In this document: one piece after another, positions 52,701 through 61,493 of the stretch
Layout: the number at the start of each line of letters is the position of its first letter
How positions within the stretch are numbered: the stretch's first letter is position 1
NCBI RefSeq assembly: GCF_020740795.1
Contig: NC_067312.1
Location: 35,998,905-36,062,904 of the forward strand
Direction of reading: 5' to 3'
Source: Apus apus
Lineage: Eukaryota; Chordata; Aves; Apodiformes; Apodidae
DNA: 64,000 bases
Notes under the pieces: model-generated
The model's database searches: none
The model's input: the letters and a program-made list of their open reading frames with translations, nothing else
Told to the model about the DNA's origin: nothing
Position numbers and translations under genes: made by a program

Positions 52701-55700
52701 AGAGCTTTTAATTATGTTATTCATGGTCCTGTCAAGCCAAGTCATGAATTATTCAGCAAGAGAGACTCCACCACTTTTCTGGGCAATTCTAGGAGGCTTC
52801 TACAACCTCCTTAGGTAACCTATTCCAGCACCTTACTAGCCTCATGGTGAAGAATTCCTTCCTGTTGTCTAACCTAAATCTAACCTCTTGCAGTTTAAAA
52901 CCACCACCTCTTGTCCTATCATTACCCTCTCTGATGAAAAAGCCCCTCCCCAGCTGTCCTGTAGGCCACTTCAGGTACTGGAAGGCTGCTATAAGTTCTC
53001 CCCAGAACTTTCTCTTCTCCAGGCTGAACAGCCCAAACTCTCTCAGCCTGTCTTCATAGCAGAGGTGCTCCAGCCCTTTGATCATCTTGGTGGCCCTTCT
53101 CTGAACCCTCTCCAACAGCTCCATGCCTTTCCTATGCTGAGGGCTCCAGACTCCAGGACTCCAGGTGGAGTACTGCCCTTTAGGTTCAAGCTTTAGCTAG
53201 CCTTCTCTTTCTAAAGATTACAGAGCAGTTCTGAAATCATACCTGGTAAATATCTCCACACTCTTGGATGCATTCCATCAGTTACAAAGGCTTGTGTTTG
53301 CCATGTTTGTTCATAAACATGAATGTTCACTTTCCCCAGCACCAGGTGTTTCAGCCTGTGAAACTTTTAACTTACCATTTCACTCAGAAACAGACTTAAA
53401 TCCTCTACGTACTTCCATTTCCTAATAACATACCTTTTTTCAGGCTCTTACCAAGCTCTTGGAGCTTTAGCTGAACTTTTGCCTTCATAACTACATGACT
53501 GCACTTCTGAGAAATATTTGTATTTACTTCTGGGAGTCAGTCCCCTTTTCCATTTGCTGCTGCTTTGGTTTCTGAGCTCCATCACCAGCTTGCTGTTGTA
53601 AACAGCTTGGTTTCTTGTTATGCCTGCTTCTTTTTCCATTGAAGGGGCTGGACCATACTTCAGCTTCAGGAAATAACTCTGAAGATACCCTACCACCCCT
53701 GAGCCCTTCTGCTTTCTACAGGATACACAATAGCATCACCCTGGTCAAGTGGAAATCTGCTATTTTAAATCCTGTGTCATTTTAATTCCACTTGTCCTCC
53801 TCAGGTTTCCCAAGATCTTAAATTCTACAGTCTTGGCTACCATGACCATAAGGCTTCTGTTGGCAGTTATGTCTCCAGAAAGCTTCTTACTTGTGAGTTC
53901 GAAAGAGCAGCACTCCTACTCAGCACACCCAGTGATTGCATTACAAAGTCATCCTCAATGCACTCCACTTTCCTAGATTACTAATGCACCACTTTACTGT
54001 TCTCCCAGCAAATACCAGGGTAAGCTGAAGTCCTCTACAGGAATCAAGGCCTGCAGATCTGAGTTGCATTTGATTTGTCTGAAGAACGCTTCATATACCT
54101 TCACTGGTACAGGAGATGTATATAGCAGACACCTACTGTGAGGTCTCCCTTGATGCTAAACCCTAATACTGATCCCAAGCCATGAGACAGGCCAGTCCTC
54201 TTCTACAGAGCTATGCCACAAGCAGTGAAACTGTTTTCACTTACAGTGCCACTCCTTTTCTACCATTTACTGAATAGCTTGTAACTGGACATGACCATGC
54301 TCCAGTCATGTAAACTATCCCATCCATGACAGTTTACATGGACCAAATAATAGCATATTTTTGGTGAAATACTATTTAAGGATTACACAAAATAAATAAA
54401 ATGTGTCCCACAATGATTGAGCAAAGACCAAACATTTCATCTTGAGACAGTCATATCCTAATAAATGTCCCTTCAAATATTAAGAGAACATGATGCTATA
54501 CAAGCAGAATTCCCTGATCATTTATGTCTGTGTAAAAACATTTTCTGAAATATAGCATCTCCTAACTGAAGAACTAATTTCTTTAAACCAATACACTTCA
54601 CAAAAGACCCTACAAATAGAACTGTCAATTAAAGGAGGTAAAGGGGCAAAAATGGCAAGCTCAACAACATACTTGCAATGTAAAGCAGATGCAGCCTCCT
54701 CAAATCCTTTTTAAGACACACACACAAATTAGCTTTTATGAAAAGACTGCATTTCCTTAACTGTGTTACTTACTGTGCTTTTTTCTCATATTCTTGAATA
54801 ACAAAATCTTCTTTTTGAAAAATTTGCAGAAGTTTATTGTATGCGACTCTACATCTTGCATCTGCCATGTAACTATCCTTCGGTGTCAACTTTACAACTT
54901 CAGCAAAAGGTGTATCAGCACCTAAATGAAAATTAATGTTTGGATTACATCATTCACTTTTAGGAAATAGACAACTTCCTAATTTACCTAGTTTGATCTC
55001 AAAGAATCACAACTCAAGATGACTGGACTGAATGATGTATCCAATGCACTCTTTTTTTGCCACTTCCTTCTGTTGGATGCATTTTCATTTCCTCACTCTC
55101 ACTCATTTCCCTATTCTTTTGGCCACCAAAACAGTACAAGATGCCTAGAACAGACAGTTCTGGTCCTTCACAATTCCTCTCATTGCGACACAGAGTATAG
55201 CACAGCAGTACAATACTTTTGGACCAAACCAAAAAACACTGCTTGTGTACAGCATTACACACAAATAAACCTTGGAGCAAGACACAAAGCAACAGAAAGC
55301 AAAACAATCTGCATTGTTCTATCAGCCAGAGATCTATGCAAGTGAACAGAACCTTGTGAAAGACTTTTGAACTGAGCAGCCAATTCAGAACTAATGAAAG
55401 ACTTAATAGATTCACTGTCAAACATGACAAATTAAGCATTTTTACTTTTCCATTACAGCTTACCTATGCAGTTCCTTTTCATGTCCTCAATCATTACATG
55501 TCTCGCAAGCTGATAGAATATACTAATAACTTTAGGACCTCCAGGACAAACAAACAAAGAAGGTGTAATTTGTGGAAGAATGATTTGATCTTCATTCTAG
55601 AAAAGTTAAAATGGTTTTAAACACAAAAGTAATCTATGATATATAAAGCCCTAACAACAGCCATCAAACATTTAGACGGCTACCAAACCATTGTATCCTA

Positions 55701-58093
55701 CTTATTATCAAACCTCATGTAAAGCTAAACTACTTTGCCACCATAGTCAATATCTGTCCTAGGAAGCTGAAGAGACTAAAACTTTTTGAATGCTCCCCCC
55801 ACAGTTCCTGTATGTGAAAGACCACTTCAATGCAAAAGCTGAAATCAGTGCTGGCTATATGTTAGAAACCTCTGCCCTCCTTGCTCCTAGGAAAAACCAT
55901 TCAAGTTTTCTTTCATGTTTTCTACTAAAGTAATTAATCAGTGTACTTTGTTCTGCTCTTATCTTACTCAAAGATACTTCATTGTTGGCTTCCACCATGC
56001 CCACTACTACTAAAAAAAGTGTTGCAGTACATAAAAGGACTTGATTTCTAGAATACCATTCTAAAAGTATGAGAATATAACGTAATAACCAATGATATCT
56101 GAAAATCAGTTTTGGCAAACTTTAGCCCCTTTCCCCAAATAGAAGTTTTCCATGCGTCTGAAAACACTTTCACAATAATAAACACCTTTCCAGGCAATTT
56201 AAACAAACATCCCTCACGTTGAAGAAAATTACTTTCACCCACAGCTGAGGAACCCTCTACACTTCTGTTTAATCCAATAGCATTATTCTGAAGTAAGCCA
56301 CAGCAGGTTTAAGACCCCAAATTAAGTCTCTGACACCTAAATTCCACCATGCCACATTTTTTTCTTCAAAGAACTCCAAGATAAACTATGTGAAGCAAGA
56401 CACGAGGTAAAATTGAGTTATTTAGTAAAAAAAAAAACAAAACCAACTTATTTCAAACTCTTACTTAAAAGCACTACATACTGTCTCAAAAAAAAAGAAT
56501 GGGATCACAGAAGCCAGTAAAGGATCAGTTTCCACTCTTCATAGTACTCACTGCAATATCTTTCACCCATGCCAAACACTGCTTCCTAAATTCACGATCT
56601 GCGACGACTTCTCCTAGCAAAAAAGAACAGTCTCTTCCCATTTAACACGGATGGGGAAAAAAAAAAAAAAGAGAAAAGAAAAAGCAATTTCAAAACATGT
56701 TCAAATACTGTTGCCTAATTAACCGTTATAATAACAAGGCTAAGGCAAAGATTTCTTAGTGGTGCCCCCTGGAGGAACCAGAAAATTAGGTGATACAGCC
56801 TAGACCAAGAATAGCTAAAATTTTGTTAAACATACAAGGTTTTCTTGCCATAATAAGTTAATTACTGCCTATTCAAGGACAGATTTCTTTGCAGCTCTTT
56901 TTAACTCAGGAAAAGGGAAGTTACAAAAAGGGGGTCAGAACTGATAATTTCCATGTTACTAGCCTTCCTCCAGCCACTTCTTTAATGGGTAACAGTTGTA
57001 ACAAGTGAAAACATCGAGGAAGGTGGGACTCTTGCCATGTAGAAGGTCCTAGCCACAATCTATAACTGGCAGTGCTACTCAGTGCTTGGTCAGGGAAATT
57101 AACGATAGAGTACTTGGAAGTTTTAAAGTATTAAGAAACTCACCAAGTTACAGATACTATCAGAAACAACTTTGAGGAAAGTTTTCTGATACACTGAAGA
57201 GTTGTGATCAAGCCAAAACAAATTCCCTGACTCTATGTTCTTTTTCCACAGTGTGCCCCAAGAGACGATGTTTTTTCCCCCCTCAGCACCTGCACAAACC
57301 ATACTGACCACGTGCAAAGCAGCAGCCTCAGAAGCCACATACTTACTTGAAAGCCTCTGCTGCCCGGGACTCGTCCAACATAGTAAACAAGAAGTAGGAA
57401 ACCTGATTAAACGCTTGGTTGTTTGGGATATCAAACATGGACCTAATGGACAAACAAAGAGGTTTGATCAGTAGTGGTGAGGATGCAGAATGAACGCAGC
57501 ATTTTTAACGGCCGCTTACGGTTACAAAATGCTACTTAATTATAAAGTGCTACAAGTTATAGGCTGCATGCTTTCTCTTCTGCATAGTTAAAAATATACA
57601 TCCTACAGCTTATCTGGCGAAGTTAAAACACTTTTTGGTAAGTGCACCTTGTCTCCCAAGAAGTTTTCAAACCTCCAGGGGACCCGCAGCCCATGAGCTC
57701 ACCTCCTCCATACGGCTGCGCGGGATGCACCCACCGGAGCGCAGAAGGCTGGCACTACTTCGGGGTTTCACTTCTTCAGACAAAGACCACACGGGTCACA
57801 GCAGCAACGCAGGCCTTTCCCCTGCGCTGCCGCCCGCCACGAGCACCGGGCCCCGCGCCGGGCCCAGCCAGACCCTCCTTGCCCTGGAAGCCTGGGCTCC
57901 TGAGCACAACGCAGGGCCGCCGCTCGGGGCTTCGGGGGGCTGCAGACGGGCCGCCCCTCCCTCCCCCTCCCCTTCCCCCGGCTGTCCCGCGCACTCACGT
58001 TCCCAGCAGCGCGTCGCTGCCGTAGTCCGCCGGGTCGAAGCCCAGGGCCAGCAAGTAGAGCCACAGGTGCTCTCTCTCCCACTTGGTGTTCAT
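37693..58093 (-). CDS. HAUS6: HAUS6, augmin complex subunit 6 (18 exons)
   Basis: Whole gene from ATG 58091-58093 to TAG 37693-37695, about 964 codons if the exon 12/13 join is as proposed; human HAUS6 has 955 residues. Conserved blocks, in order: [16 protein letters not shown] at the N-terminus, [98 protein letters not shown] and [10 protein letters not shown]. Human HAUS6 has the same blocks in the same order. Residues 1 to about 385 form the HAUS6 N-terminal domain with coiled coil; the rest is Ser/Thr/acidic and mostly disordered, a region known to carry CDK1/PLK1 sites and to bind NEDD1-gamma-TuRC. Role: augmin docks on spindle microtubules and nucleates branches. It is driven from a CpG island. 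Introns hold four CR1 copies, one solo LTR and SCARNA8. Confidence 0.95.
37746..38606 (-). other. HAUS6: HAUS6 intron 17
   Basis: 861 bases with GTAAGT and CAG borders. Nothing recognised inside. An AATAAA on the minus strand near 38170 could serve a transcript that retains this intron. Confidence 0.7.
38607..39599 (-). CDS. HAUS6: HAUS6 exon 17 (large exon)
   Basis: About residues 617-947. Acceptor CCATTTAG, donor GTAAGT (38601-38606). Begins with [11 protein letters not shown], identical to human, then a long Ser/Thr/Glu-rich tail with many S/T-P sites ([24 protein letters not shown]) expected of a mitotic phosphoprotein. If the donor is not used, the frame runs 25 codons further to a TAA at 38527. 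Confidence 0.94.
39962..40097 (-). CDS. HAUS6: HAUS6 exon 16
   Basis: About residues 572-617. Acceptor CATCCTACAG, donor GTAAGT (39956-39961). Encodes [15 protein letters not shown] and [17 protein letters not shown], the most conserved C-terminal motif of HAUS6 (human [17 protein letters not shown]). Confidence 0.96.
40098..40961 (-). other. HAUS6: HAUS6 introns 15 and neighbours
   Basis: Intron 15, and the similar intron 14 (41145-41756) and intron 16 (39600-39961), are AT-rich and carry no repeat family or RNA gene that I recognise. Confidence 0.65.
40962..41144 (-). CDS. HAUS6: HAUS6 exon 15
   Basis: About residues 511-571, 61 whole codons. Acceptor TTCCTCTAG, donor GTTGGG (40956-40961, weak). 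Encodes [20 protein letters not shown] and [19 protein letters not shown]; human has SLPAKKSDPFQKEQDHLVEE. Confidence 0.87.
41757..41820 (-). CDS. HAUS6: HAUS6 exon 14
   Basis: About residues 489-510. Acceptor CCCCCAAG behind a strong C/T tract, donor GTAATT (41751-41756). Encodes [21 protein letters not shown]; human has DSPLSDVAKNTES in this place. Phase fits both neighbours. Confidence 0.85.
41921..42049 (-). ncRNA. SCARNA8: SCARNA8 (U92), H/ACA small Cajal-body RNA in HAUS6 intron 13
   Basis: Guides pseudouridylation of U2 snRNA. The 129-nt region folds as two hairpins. The 5' hairpin has lower stem GGGAG/CUCCC (42045-42049 with 41995-41999), upper stem ACAA/UUGU extended by AGGGC/GCUCU, and pocket arms GAUAC (42037-42041) and CACAUG (42002-42007), flanking U34 of U2. 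The H box AUAAUA is at 41988-41993. The 3' hairpin has lower stem UGCC/GGCA, pocket arms CUGAUGA (41971-41977) and ACAGAUAC (41934-41941), flanking U44, and an upper stem CCG-ACGA/UCGU-CGG. Its loop carries the CAB box UGAG (41956-41959). The ACA box (41924-41926) lies three bases before the 3' end. Known: human SCARNA8 is about 131 nt, is hosted by HAUS6 and targets U34 and U44. The ends are inferred from fold and boxes. Confidence 0.93.
42651..42778 (-). CDS. HAUS6: HAUS6 exon 13
   Basis: About residues 447-489. Acceptor CCAAGCAG, donor GTGCGT (42645-42650). Encodes [20 protein letters not shown], then [18 protein letters not shown]; human has SQSVSS..NSVTVLEKD. Ends with two bases that pair with exon 14. 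Confidence 0.82.
43204..43285 (-). CDS. HAUS6: HAUS6 exon 12 (3' border uncertain)
   Basis: About residues 417-444. Acceptor TTTTCCAG. Encodes [20 protein letters not shown] and VAMPPPS. The best donor by consensus (GTATGA, 43198-43203) leaves two bases, which do not fit exon 13. A weaker donor GTTACT, seven bases further (exon end 43197), restores frame. Which is used cannot be decided here. Confidence 0.75.
44084..44790 (-). mobile_element. CR1 LINE 3' fragment, minus strand, HAUS6 intron 11
   Basis: Reads on the minus strand as degraded CR1 ORF2 followed by its 3' [23 protein letters not shown]-like, the [17 protein letters not shown] block near 44700, and the 'gttggaagggacct' block near 44100. 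Several frameshifts. Sense orientation with HAUS6. The rest of intron 11 (43286-44083 and 44791-45809) shows nothing recognisable. Confidence 0.87.
45810..45906 (-). CDS. HAUS6: HAUS6 exon 11
   Basis: Residues 385-417. Acceptor TTGAAAG, donor GTGGGT (45804-45809). Encodes [20 protein letters not shown] and [13 protein letters not shown]. Opens the acidic, low-complexity C-terminal half. Confidence 0.88.
46310..48240 (+). mobile_element. CR1 LINE, plus strand, about 1.9 kb, HAUS6 intron 10
   Basis: The longest CR1 copy here. It covers ORF2 from the segment encoding DIRDNKKxFYK (near 46370) through reverse-transcriptase parts ([20 protein letters not shown] near 46937, VVIVYLDF near 47015) and the C-terminal block ([40 protein letters not shown]) to the 3' tail 'attctgtgattctg' near 48227. 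Several frameshifts and stops. Antisense to HAUS6. Confidence 0.93.
48080..48193 (+). repeat. T/G-rich low-complexity tract in CR1 3' UTR
   Basis: About 110 bases almost free of A and C, made of TTTTGG, GTTTTG and TTTGTG units. It sits between normal CR1 3' UTR sequence ('gcacactctagtggtcgag' and 'ttggactcagtgatct'). Confidence 0.8.
48415..48535 (-). CDS. HAUS6: HAUS6 exon 10
   Basis: Residues 344-384. Acceptor ATGTTACAG, donor GTAAGT (48409-48414). Encodes [20 protein letters not shown] and [15 protein letters not shown]; human has W..KWKEFLGLSPFSLI. End of the coiled-coil domain. Confidence 0.94.
48536..49700 (-). other. HAUS6: HAUS6 intron 9
   Basis: Non-coding, AT-rich. No transposon or RNA gene recognised. 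Confidence 0.65.
49701..49885 (-). CDS. HAUS6: HAUS6 exon 9
   Basis: Residues 283-344. Acceptor CTTCAAG, donor GTAACT (49695-49700). Encodes [34 protein letters not shown] and LHNLKAKR, with the conserved LTVIQLLNE core. Confidence 0.92.
50288..51029 (+). mobile_element. Solo LTR of an endogenous retrovirus, HAUS6 intron 8
   Basis: A 742-bp element starting TGTCCTGGTTTGAG and ending AAACTGTGACA, flanked by identical pentamers TGAAC (50283-50287 and 51030-51034). The TGTCCTGGTTT start is typical of avian ERV LTRs. A TA-rich stretch at 50555-50580 may be the promoter, and ATTAAA near 50886 the poly(A) signal. No internal viral genes. Antisense to HAUS6. Confidence 0.9.
51080..51215 (-). mobile_element. 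CR1 LINE 3' UTR fragment, minus strand
   Basis: Short copy of the CR1 3' UTR in reverse view: 'agaatggtttcagttggaaggaacc' then 'gttgctcaaaacccccatccagcctg'. It lies 50 bases from the solo LTR, in HAUS6 intron 8. Confidence 0.8.
51370..51543 (-). CDS. HAUS6: HAUS6 exon 8
   Basis: Residues 225-282. Acceptor TATTCAG, donor GTAAGT (51364-51369), exactly 58 codons. Encodes [20 protein letters not shown], then [20 protein letters not shown]; the human block is YALDGTNVAINIPRLLLDKIE. Confidence 0.95.
51745..51796 (-). CDS. HAUS6: HAUS6 exon 7
   Basis: Residues 207-224, [17 protein letters not shown]. Acceptor GCATATAG, donor GTGAGC (51739-51744). Starts with one base and ends at a codon border. 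Charged coiled-coil segment. Confidence 0.9.
51918..51983 (-). CDS. HAUS6: HAUS6 exon 6
   Basis: Residues 185-207. Donor GTAAGT (51912-51917). Acceptor TTTCCCAAG at 51984-51986 fits the phase; the internal TTACAG does not. Encodes [20 protein letters not shown], aligned with human LSVKQVRNLRSECIGLE. Coiled-coil character. Confidence 0.88.
52625..53180 (-). mobile_element. CR1 LINE 3' fragment, minus strand, HAUS6 intron 5
   Basis: Minus-strand translation over 52789-53124 gives the CR1 ORF2 C-terminus in one open frame: [34 protein letters not shown] and [14 protein letters not shown]. Sense orientation with HAUS6. The remaining parts of intron 5 (51984-52624 and 53181-54773) show no gene or repeat I can name. 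Confidence 0.9.
54774..54921 (-). CDS. HAUS6: HAUS6 exon 5
   Basis: Residues 136-185. Acceptor CATTTAG, donor GTAAGT (54768-54773). Encodes [20 protein letters not shown] and [20 protein letters not shown]; human has FLQILQREDCV..Y.ENAQ. Confidence 0.93.
55464..55596 (-). CDS. HAUS6: HAUS6 exon 4
   Basis: Residues 92-136. Acceptor TTCTAG, donor GTAAGC (55458-55463). Encodes [20 protein letters not shown], then [19 protein letters not shown]; the SPGGPKFIHL..FARFV block in human is the counterpart. Ends with one base. Confidence 0.93.
56552..56633 (-). CDS. HAUS6: HAUS6 exon 3
   Basis: Residues 64-91. Donor GTGAGT (56546-56551). The acceptor AAG at 56634-56636, behind a 14-T tract, is the one that keeps frame; the nearer CTAG at 56617-56620 would shift it. 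Encodes [20 protein letters not shown] and AWVKDIA; the FRK..W.K block is conserved. Confidence 0.82.
57347..57442 (-). CDS. HAUS6: HAUS6 exon 2
   Basis: Residues 32-64. Acceptor CCATTAG, donor GTAAGT (57341-57346). Encodes [28 protein letters not shown], matching human MFDKLNRDAF..YFLFQVLDQS. Ends with AA of a Lys codon. Confidence 0.93.
57999..58093 (-). CDS. HAUS6: HAUS6 exon 1
   Basis: Residues 1-32, [20 protein letters not shown] and on to LLGT. Donor GTGAGT at 57993-57998. The start is the first ATG after the C-rich 5' leader; the EHLW.YL.ALGF motif aligns with the human N-terminus. Ends with two bases of a Thr codon. Confidence 0.93.
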
Positions 58094-58106
58094 CGTGCCG
58101 AGCGGC

Positions 58107-58175
58107 TCACCGGAGGGAAGGGGGGGTCACCGGAGGGAAGGGGGGGTCACCGGAGCGAAGGGGGGGGTCACCGGA
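58107..58175 (+). repeat. 20-bp G-rich tandem repeat in HAUS6 5' leader or core promoter
   Basis: Units TCACCGGAGGGAAGGGGGGG at 58107-58126 and 58127-58146 (identical), a variant at 58147-58167 with GAGCGAA and one extra G, then a partial unit. It begins 14 bases upstream of the HAUS6 ATG. The plus (template) strand is the G-rich one; the transcript would be C-rich. Confidence 0.95.
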
Positions 58176-58403
58176 GCGCCCTGGGAGCCGCCGCCGCTTC
58201 CCGCGCGCGCCCCGCCGCCGCCCCGGAAAAGGCGCGCGCGGGCGGCGCGCTGCCTGCCGGGAGCCGCAGCGCGGGCGGGGCCGGCGGGCCGGGCGGGCTC
58301 CGGCGGGCGCCTCCCGTGCCAGCCGCGTTGTCGCCGGAGGACGAAATTCGAGGTGCTAAACCGAGCAAAACTCACACGGGCAGCAGGCTGTGCGGTTCAG
58401 ACT

Positions 58404-58409
58404 TTTATT
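58404..58409 (-). terminator. AATAAA on minus strand upstream of HAUS6
   Basis: CAATAAAAG lies inside the CpG island, about 100-300 bases upstream of the presumed HAUS6 start. It could be the poly(A) signal of a minus-strand gene ending here (see the open end at 58752), or chance. Confidence 0.3.
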
Positions 58410-59601
58410 GCAAGGCATTTCAGTGACTAGACTTCCAAGTTTCCGCGGCACCCCAGCGTTGGTGTACAGGCGAGGAGAGCGGAGGGGCCGAGCTGAGCGC
58501 TGCGCCGGCCGCCCGGGAGCGCTCCCGGGGCGCGGCGCGGCGGGGCGGGGCGGGGGTAGCACCGTGCGACCGCTCCGGACTTGCCGCAGTCACCCCCGCC
58601 CCGGGGAGGAGGCCTCCGCGGGGGGTTCAGCCGGGGCCTCAGCGCCAGATGTGCAGGCGCCGGTTCCCGCTCAGCCGCCGCCTGCAGAAGCCGCTGCCGT
58701 GCGCAGGCGGGCCCGGGCGCAACGTTCCTCGGCGAGTACGTAGCTGAGGTTTCAGTCCCATGCAAAAAGATCATCGCTGTCACCAGGAGGATCCCAGCCT
58801 TCAGGTTGTGGTTTGGGTTGGGTTGGGTTTTTTTTTTCCCCAATTTTGTTTTGTCCCATATTTGTTTGGGGTTTTTTGTTTGTTTTCTCTTTGCCATCCG
58901 TTTTCCACAGTCTCTTCCCCGTTCTTTTTTCGCTGTCATCCTTATTCCTGGAAAACTTTCCTTTTTCAGCATTTGCCCTCTCCCAGTCTCAGTCCTCACC
59001 ACCGATAGCATCAGGATGGTCAAAATTTTTTCACACAGAAGGCGTGTAGAGAGAAAAGGAGTCCTTTTGTTCATAAAGCACTCTTGCCAAAGGGAAGCTC
59101 TAAGCTTCTAAACCCTGTAGGTACAGAGCCTAACAAAAAGAACTTGAGAGAATCTGAGACAAAGTCTCTTACCCATTCCAGCAGCAAAGAGGTAGATGCA
59201 GAAGTGCTTTTCATGTAGACTGAAGGGGGAAATTTTGTGGGCAAATCCCCAGCAACTCCTTTTGTTGGCAGACCTTTATGCAAAGCACTGGAATATTCTC
59301 ATGGCTGCTGCCAGCAGGAGAACAAATCATCAACACAGATTAGATCAATTGGATACACTGTTCAGGCTATACCTGGCTCACAGAATGGGATCTTGACACC
59401 CATGCTAATGAATTAACGTTGCCTGCATTCCTTAGGTGGAAAAAAAAAATCAGAATTTTTATGAAGCTAAATGAAACAGTAGTGATTAAAAAAATATCCC
59501 CAAAATCCCTAAGCTAGGCAGGATCATATTTAAAAAGGAGAAATATTAAGTTAAACATGGCAAAAGTACATTGTATCAAAAATACATTTTTATGCTTCTC
59601 T

Positions 59602-59736
59602 TTATTCAGCTCTTTGCCCTGCAGTGTAAGGGCCATTTGTGCGTGAAAAGTCTTGTTGATCTTCTTCATCCAAATCCAAAATGTCTGGGATATCATCTGA
59701 CTCTGAAGACAGGTCTGTAATACTGAAATCTGGAAC
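59602..59736 (-). CDS. Terminal exon of an unidentified minus-strand gene
   Basis: Acceptor ATTCCTACACAG, then 44 codons in phase 0 to TAA (59602-59604), which overlaps an AATAAA (59601-59606). The peptide is acidic and protein-like: VPDFSITDLSSESDDIPDIL, then DLDEEDQQDFSRTNG. The stop-plus-signal arrangement is compact and typical of a last exon. I do not recognise the family. The neighbour of HAUS6 on this side in mammals is PLIN2, but the sequence does not resemble its C-terminus. Confidence 0.5.
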   Translation of the reverse strand, partial: VPDFSITDLSSESDDIPDILDLDEEDQQDFSRTNGPYTAGQRAE

Positions 59737-60364
59737 CTGTGTAGGAATGAAATGTCAATCAATTTAAAAGTAAATAAATCTGTGCAGTACACCTCACTGA
59801 AGTCAGGAGACAAAGATGCTCAGTGTCTCTAGAAATCAAACCCAAAATACTGAATACAGGGTGAAATATGCTCAGTTGCATACGAGACACAGAGCATTCA
59901 GACAGACCAAGTATTATGAAGAATCTAGACCAGTTGTTTAGATTATTTTATAGTAGGCATGGAACAGAGCTGAAAAATTAAGAAAGGAAGTTATTAAATT
60001 TATTTTGCCTTTTTTCTTTCCTTGGGAACAATGGGCTATACAAAGGAACCTGCCCTGTGGAGCCTGATAGGGATTGCCCTGTACTGCTGTGCCTGTCTAC
60101 CACATCAAACCTTTCCTCAGGAAACAAGCATCTGGAACTGCAATCCCATTTTGGCATCTGTTTTAACTGCATGTATAGTATTCCATATTGTTAAGCAGCA
60201 CCAGGTTTCAGGAATGGCCAGAGACATTAGTGGATACATGGTTGTTACACACTTCTAAAAATGTTGGCCAAGACACTTAGGAGCTTAAGTCCCAACCCTT
60301 AAGTCCCTTTAGTAGGACTTAAGATTACTTAGGTATTTCTGAAAAATGGGATATAATTAACAAA

Positions 60365-60610
60365 TTACTCATAACCAAAAGTTTTTTGCCTCAAGTGAAA
60401 AACACATCTGTAATTTGATTCATGGTTAGCTTTAATGTTGCTGATGACACACATGGAGCTAGGCGCAGCTGCAGCATCTAACAGTTGCTGCATGCTGATA
60501 GGATTTTGGTTCTCCATGTACAAAGAAGCAGGAACTTGAAGAGGCTTCTTGGCATTTGTGTAACCCAAACTCAGTGCTGACTGGAGAAGCAGTTTTAATC
60601 CATTCCCTAA
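60365..60610 (-). CDS. Candidate exon of the same unidentified gene
   Basis: Acceptor GGTGTTTTGCAG, then 81 codons to TAA. The first two thirds look protein-coding: LGNGLKLLLQSALSLGYTNA, then VPASLYMENQNPISMQQLLD and CVISNIKANHESN. The last 15 codons do not, so a donor may be missed or this is an alternative last exon (an AATAAA lies at 59999-60004). No donor with good consensus gives phase 0 for the exon at 59736. Function unknown. Confidence 0.42.
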   Translation of the reverse strand, partial: LGNGLKLLLQSALSLGYTNAKKPLQVPASLYMENQNPISMQQLLDAAAAPSSMCVISNIKANHESNYRCVFHLRQKTFGYE

Positions 60611-61493
60611 CTGCAAAACACCTTGCTTACAACTTATTTTTATGAACGATAGTGCATAGACATATCTATGCTTTGCCTGCTATGAATGAATGTCCAAAGA
60701 ATGGAGAACACATCAAAGGAGAAAGGGATTACTCTGCTTCAGCTACTAGGTTGCAGATAGCACTGCAGGACTGAACAAGAATCACTCAGTTCCTTAGAGA
60801 GTGGGTATTAATATATATAATATTAATTAAAAAATTAAAACTGAGCTTCAGAAGAATGTAAGCAGCATGTCACTTATCAGGCACTAGTGTGAATACAATG
60901 AGATATATAGACCACTCTGAGAATTTAAGCTTGATTAAAATGAGATCAATAATTGTTGTCTCCTAAAAAAATGAAAAGGCACTAAGAATAGAGGAAATAA
61001 TCCTTCTCCCAGCAAGAATTCTCTTGCATTTATCTTTCTGCTTATAGCAGTTTCCCTAAAACTCTTAATCAGTGCACTTGGACAACTCAACAAGTTTTCC
61101 CATTATCAACATACGAACCTGTAAATGCGGACTGGTTAACAAGACTAAGGCAAAGTAGTCAATTTGCATATTTATTTTAAAATGTTCCCAAACTGACAGT
61201 TTAAACAAGTTGTTCTATTCTGTAATTACACTGAACTGGGAACATGACCATGTTTAGTAACTGTGTCTGGCCAGAGATAATTTTCACTATATCCTAGCTT
61301 TAGGACACTTTTATTACTTATATCCATGCTACTCCTACTCTAAACAGGCTCATTGCTCAAACCTAAGTTCATGCTTTCTTCATCTCTTTAATGTACACAT
61401 TATAAGCACCTGACTCCTTTAACATACTAGTAAGAGGTTCACAGCCATAAAAGAATTTCAAATTGGACTACAGCTGCCAGCATGAGGGTAAAA

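Larger units (their letters stand above)
54922..57346 (-). other. HAUS6: HAUS6 introns 2-4 region
   Basis: Introns 4 (54922-55463), 3 (55597-56551) and 2 (56634-57346) carry no repeat or RNA gene that I recognise. Intron 1 is 57443-57998. Confidence 0.65.
57690..58730. promoter_or_regulatory. CpG island, HAUS6 promoter region
   Basis: Dense in C+G with frequent CpG, sharply set off from the AT-rich flanks. It covers the end of HAUS6 intron 1, exon 1 and the region upstream. It contains TTCCCGCGCGCGCC (58198-58211), which resembles an E2F site, and no TATA box. The transcription start is not visible; it should lie between 58094 and about 58330. Long open frames here on both strands are products of GC content. 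Confidence 0.85.

Noticed and set aside
57635-58426. Long frames on both strands in the CpG island (263 codons plus; 215 codons minus at 58427-59074)
   Set aside because: Stops are rare in GC-rich DNA. The peptides are Ala/Pro/Gly/Arg-rich and overlap HAUS6 exon 1 and its promoter.
59602-60610. Calling the right-hand gene PLIN2 by synteny
   Set aside because: The peptides do not resemble the perilipin C-terminal four-helix bundle or its tail. Naming it by position alone would be a guess.
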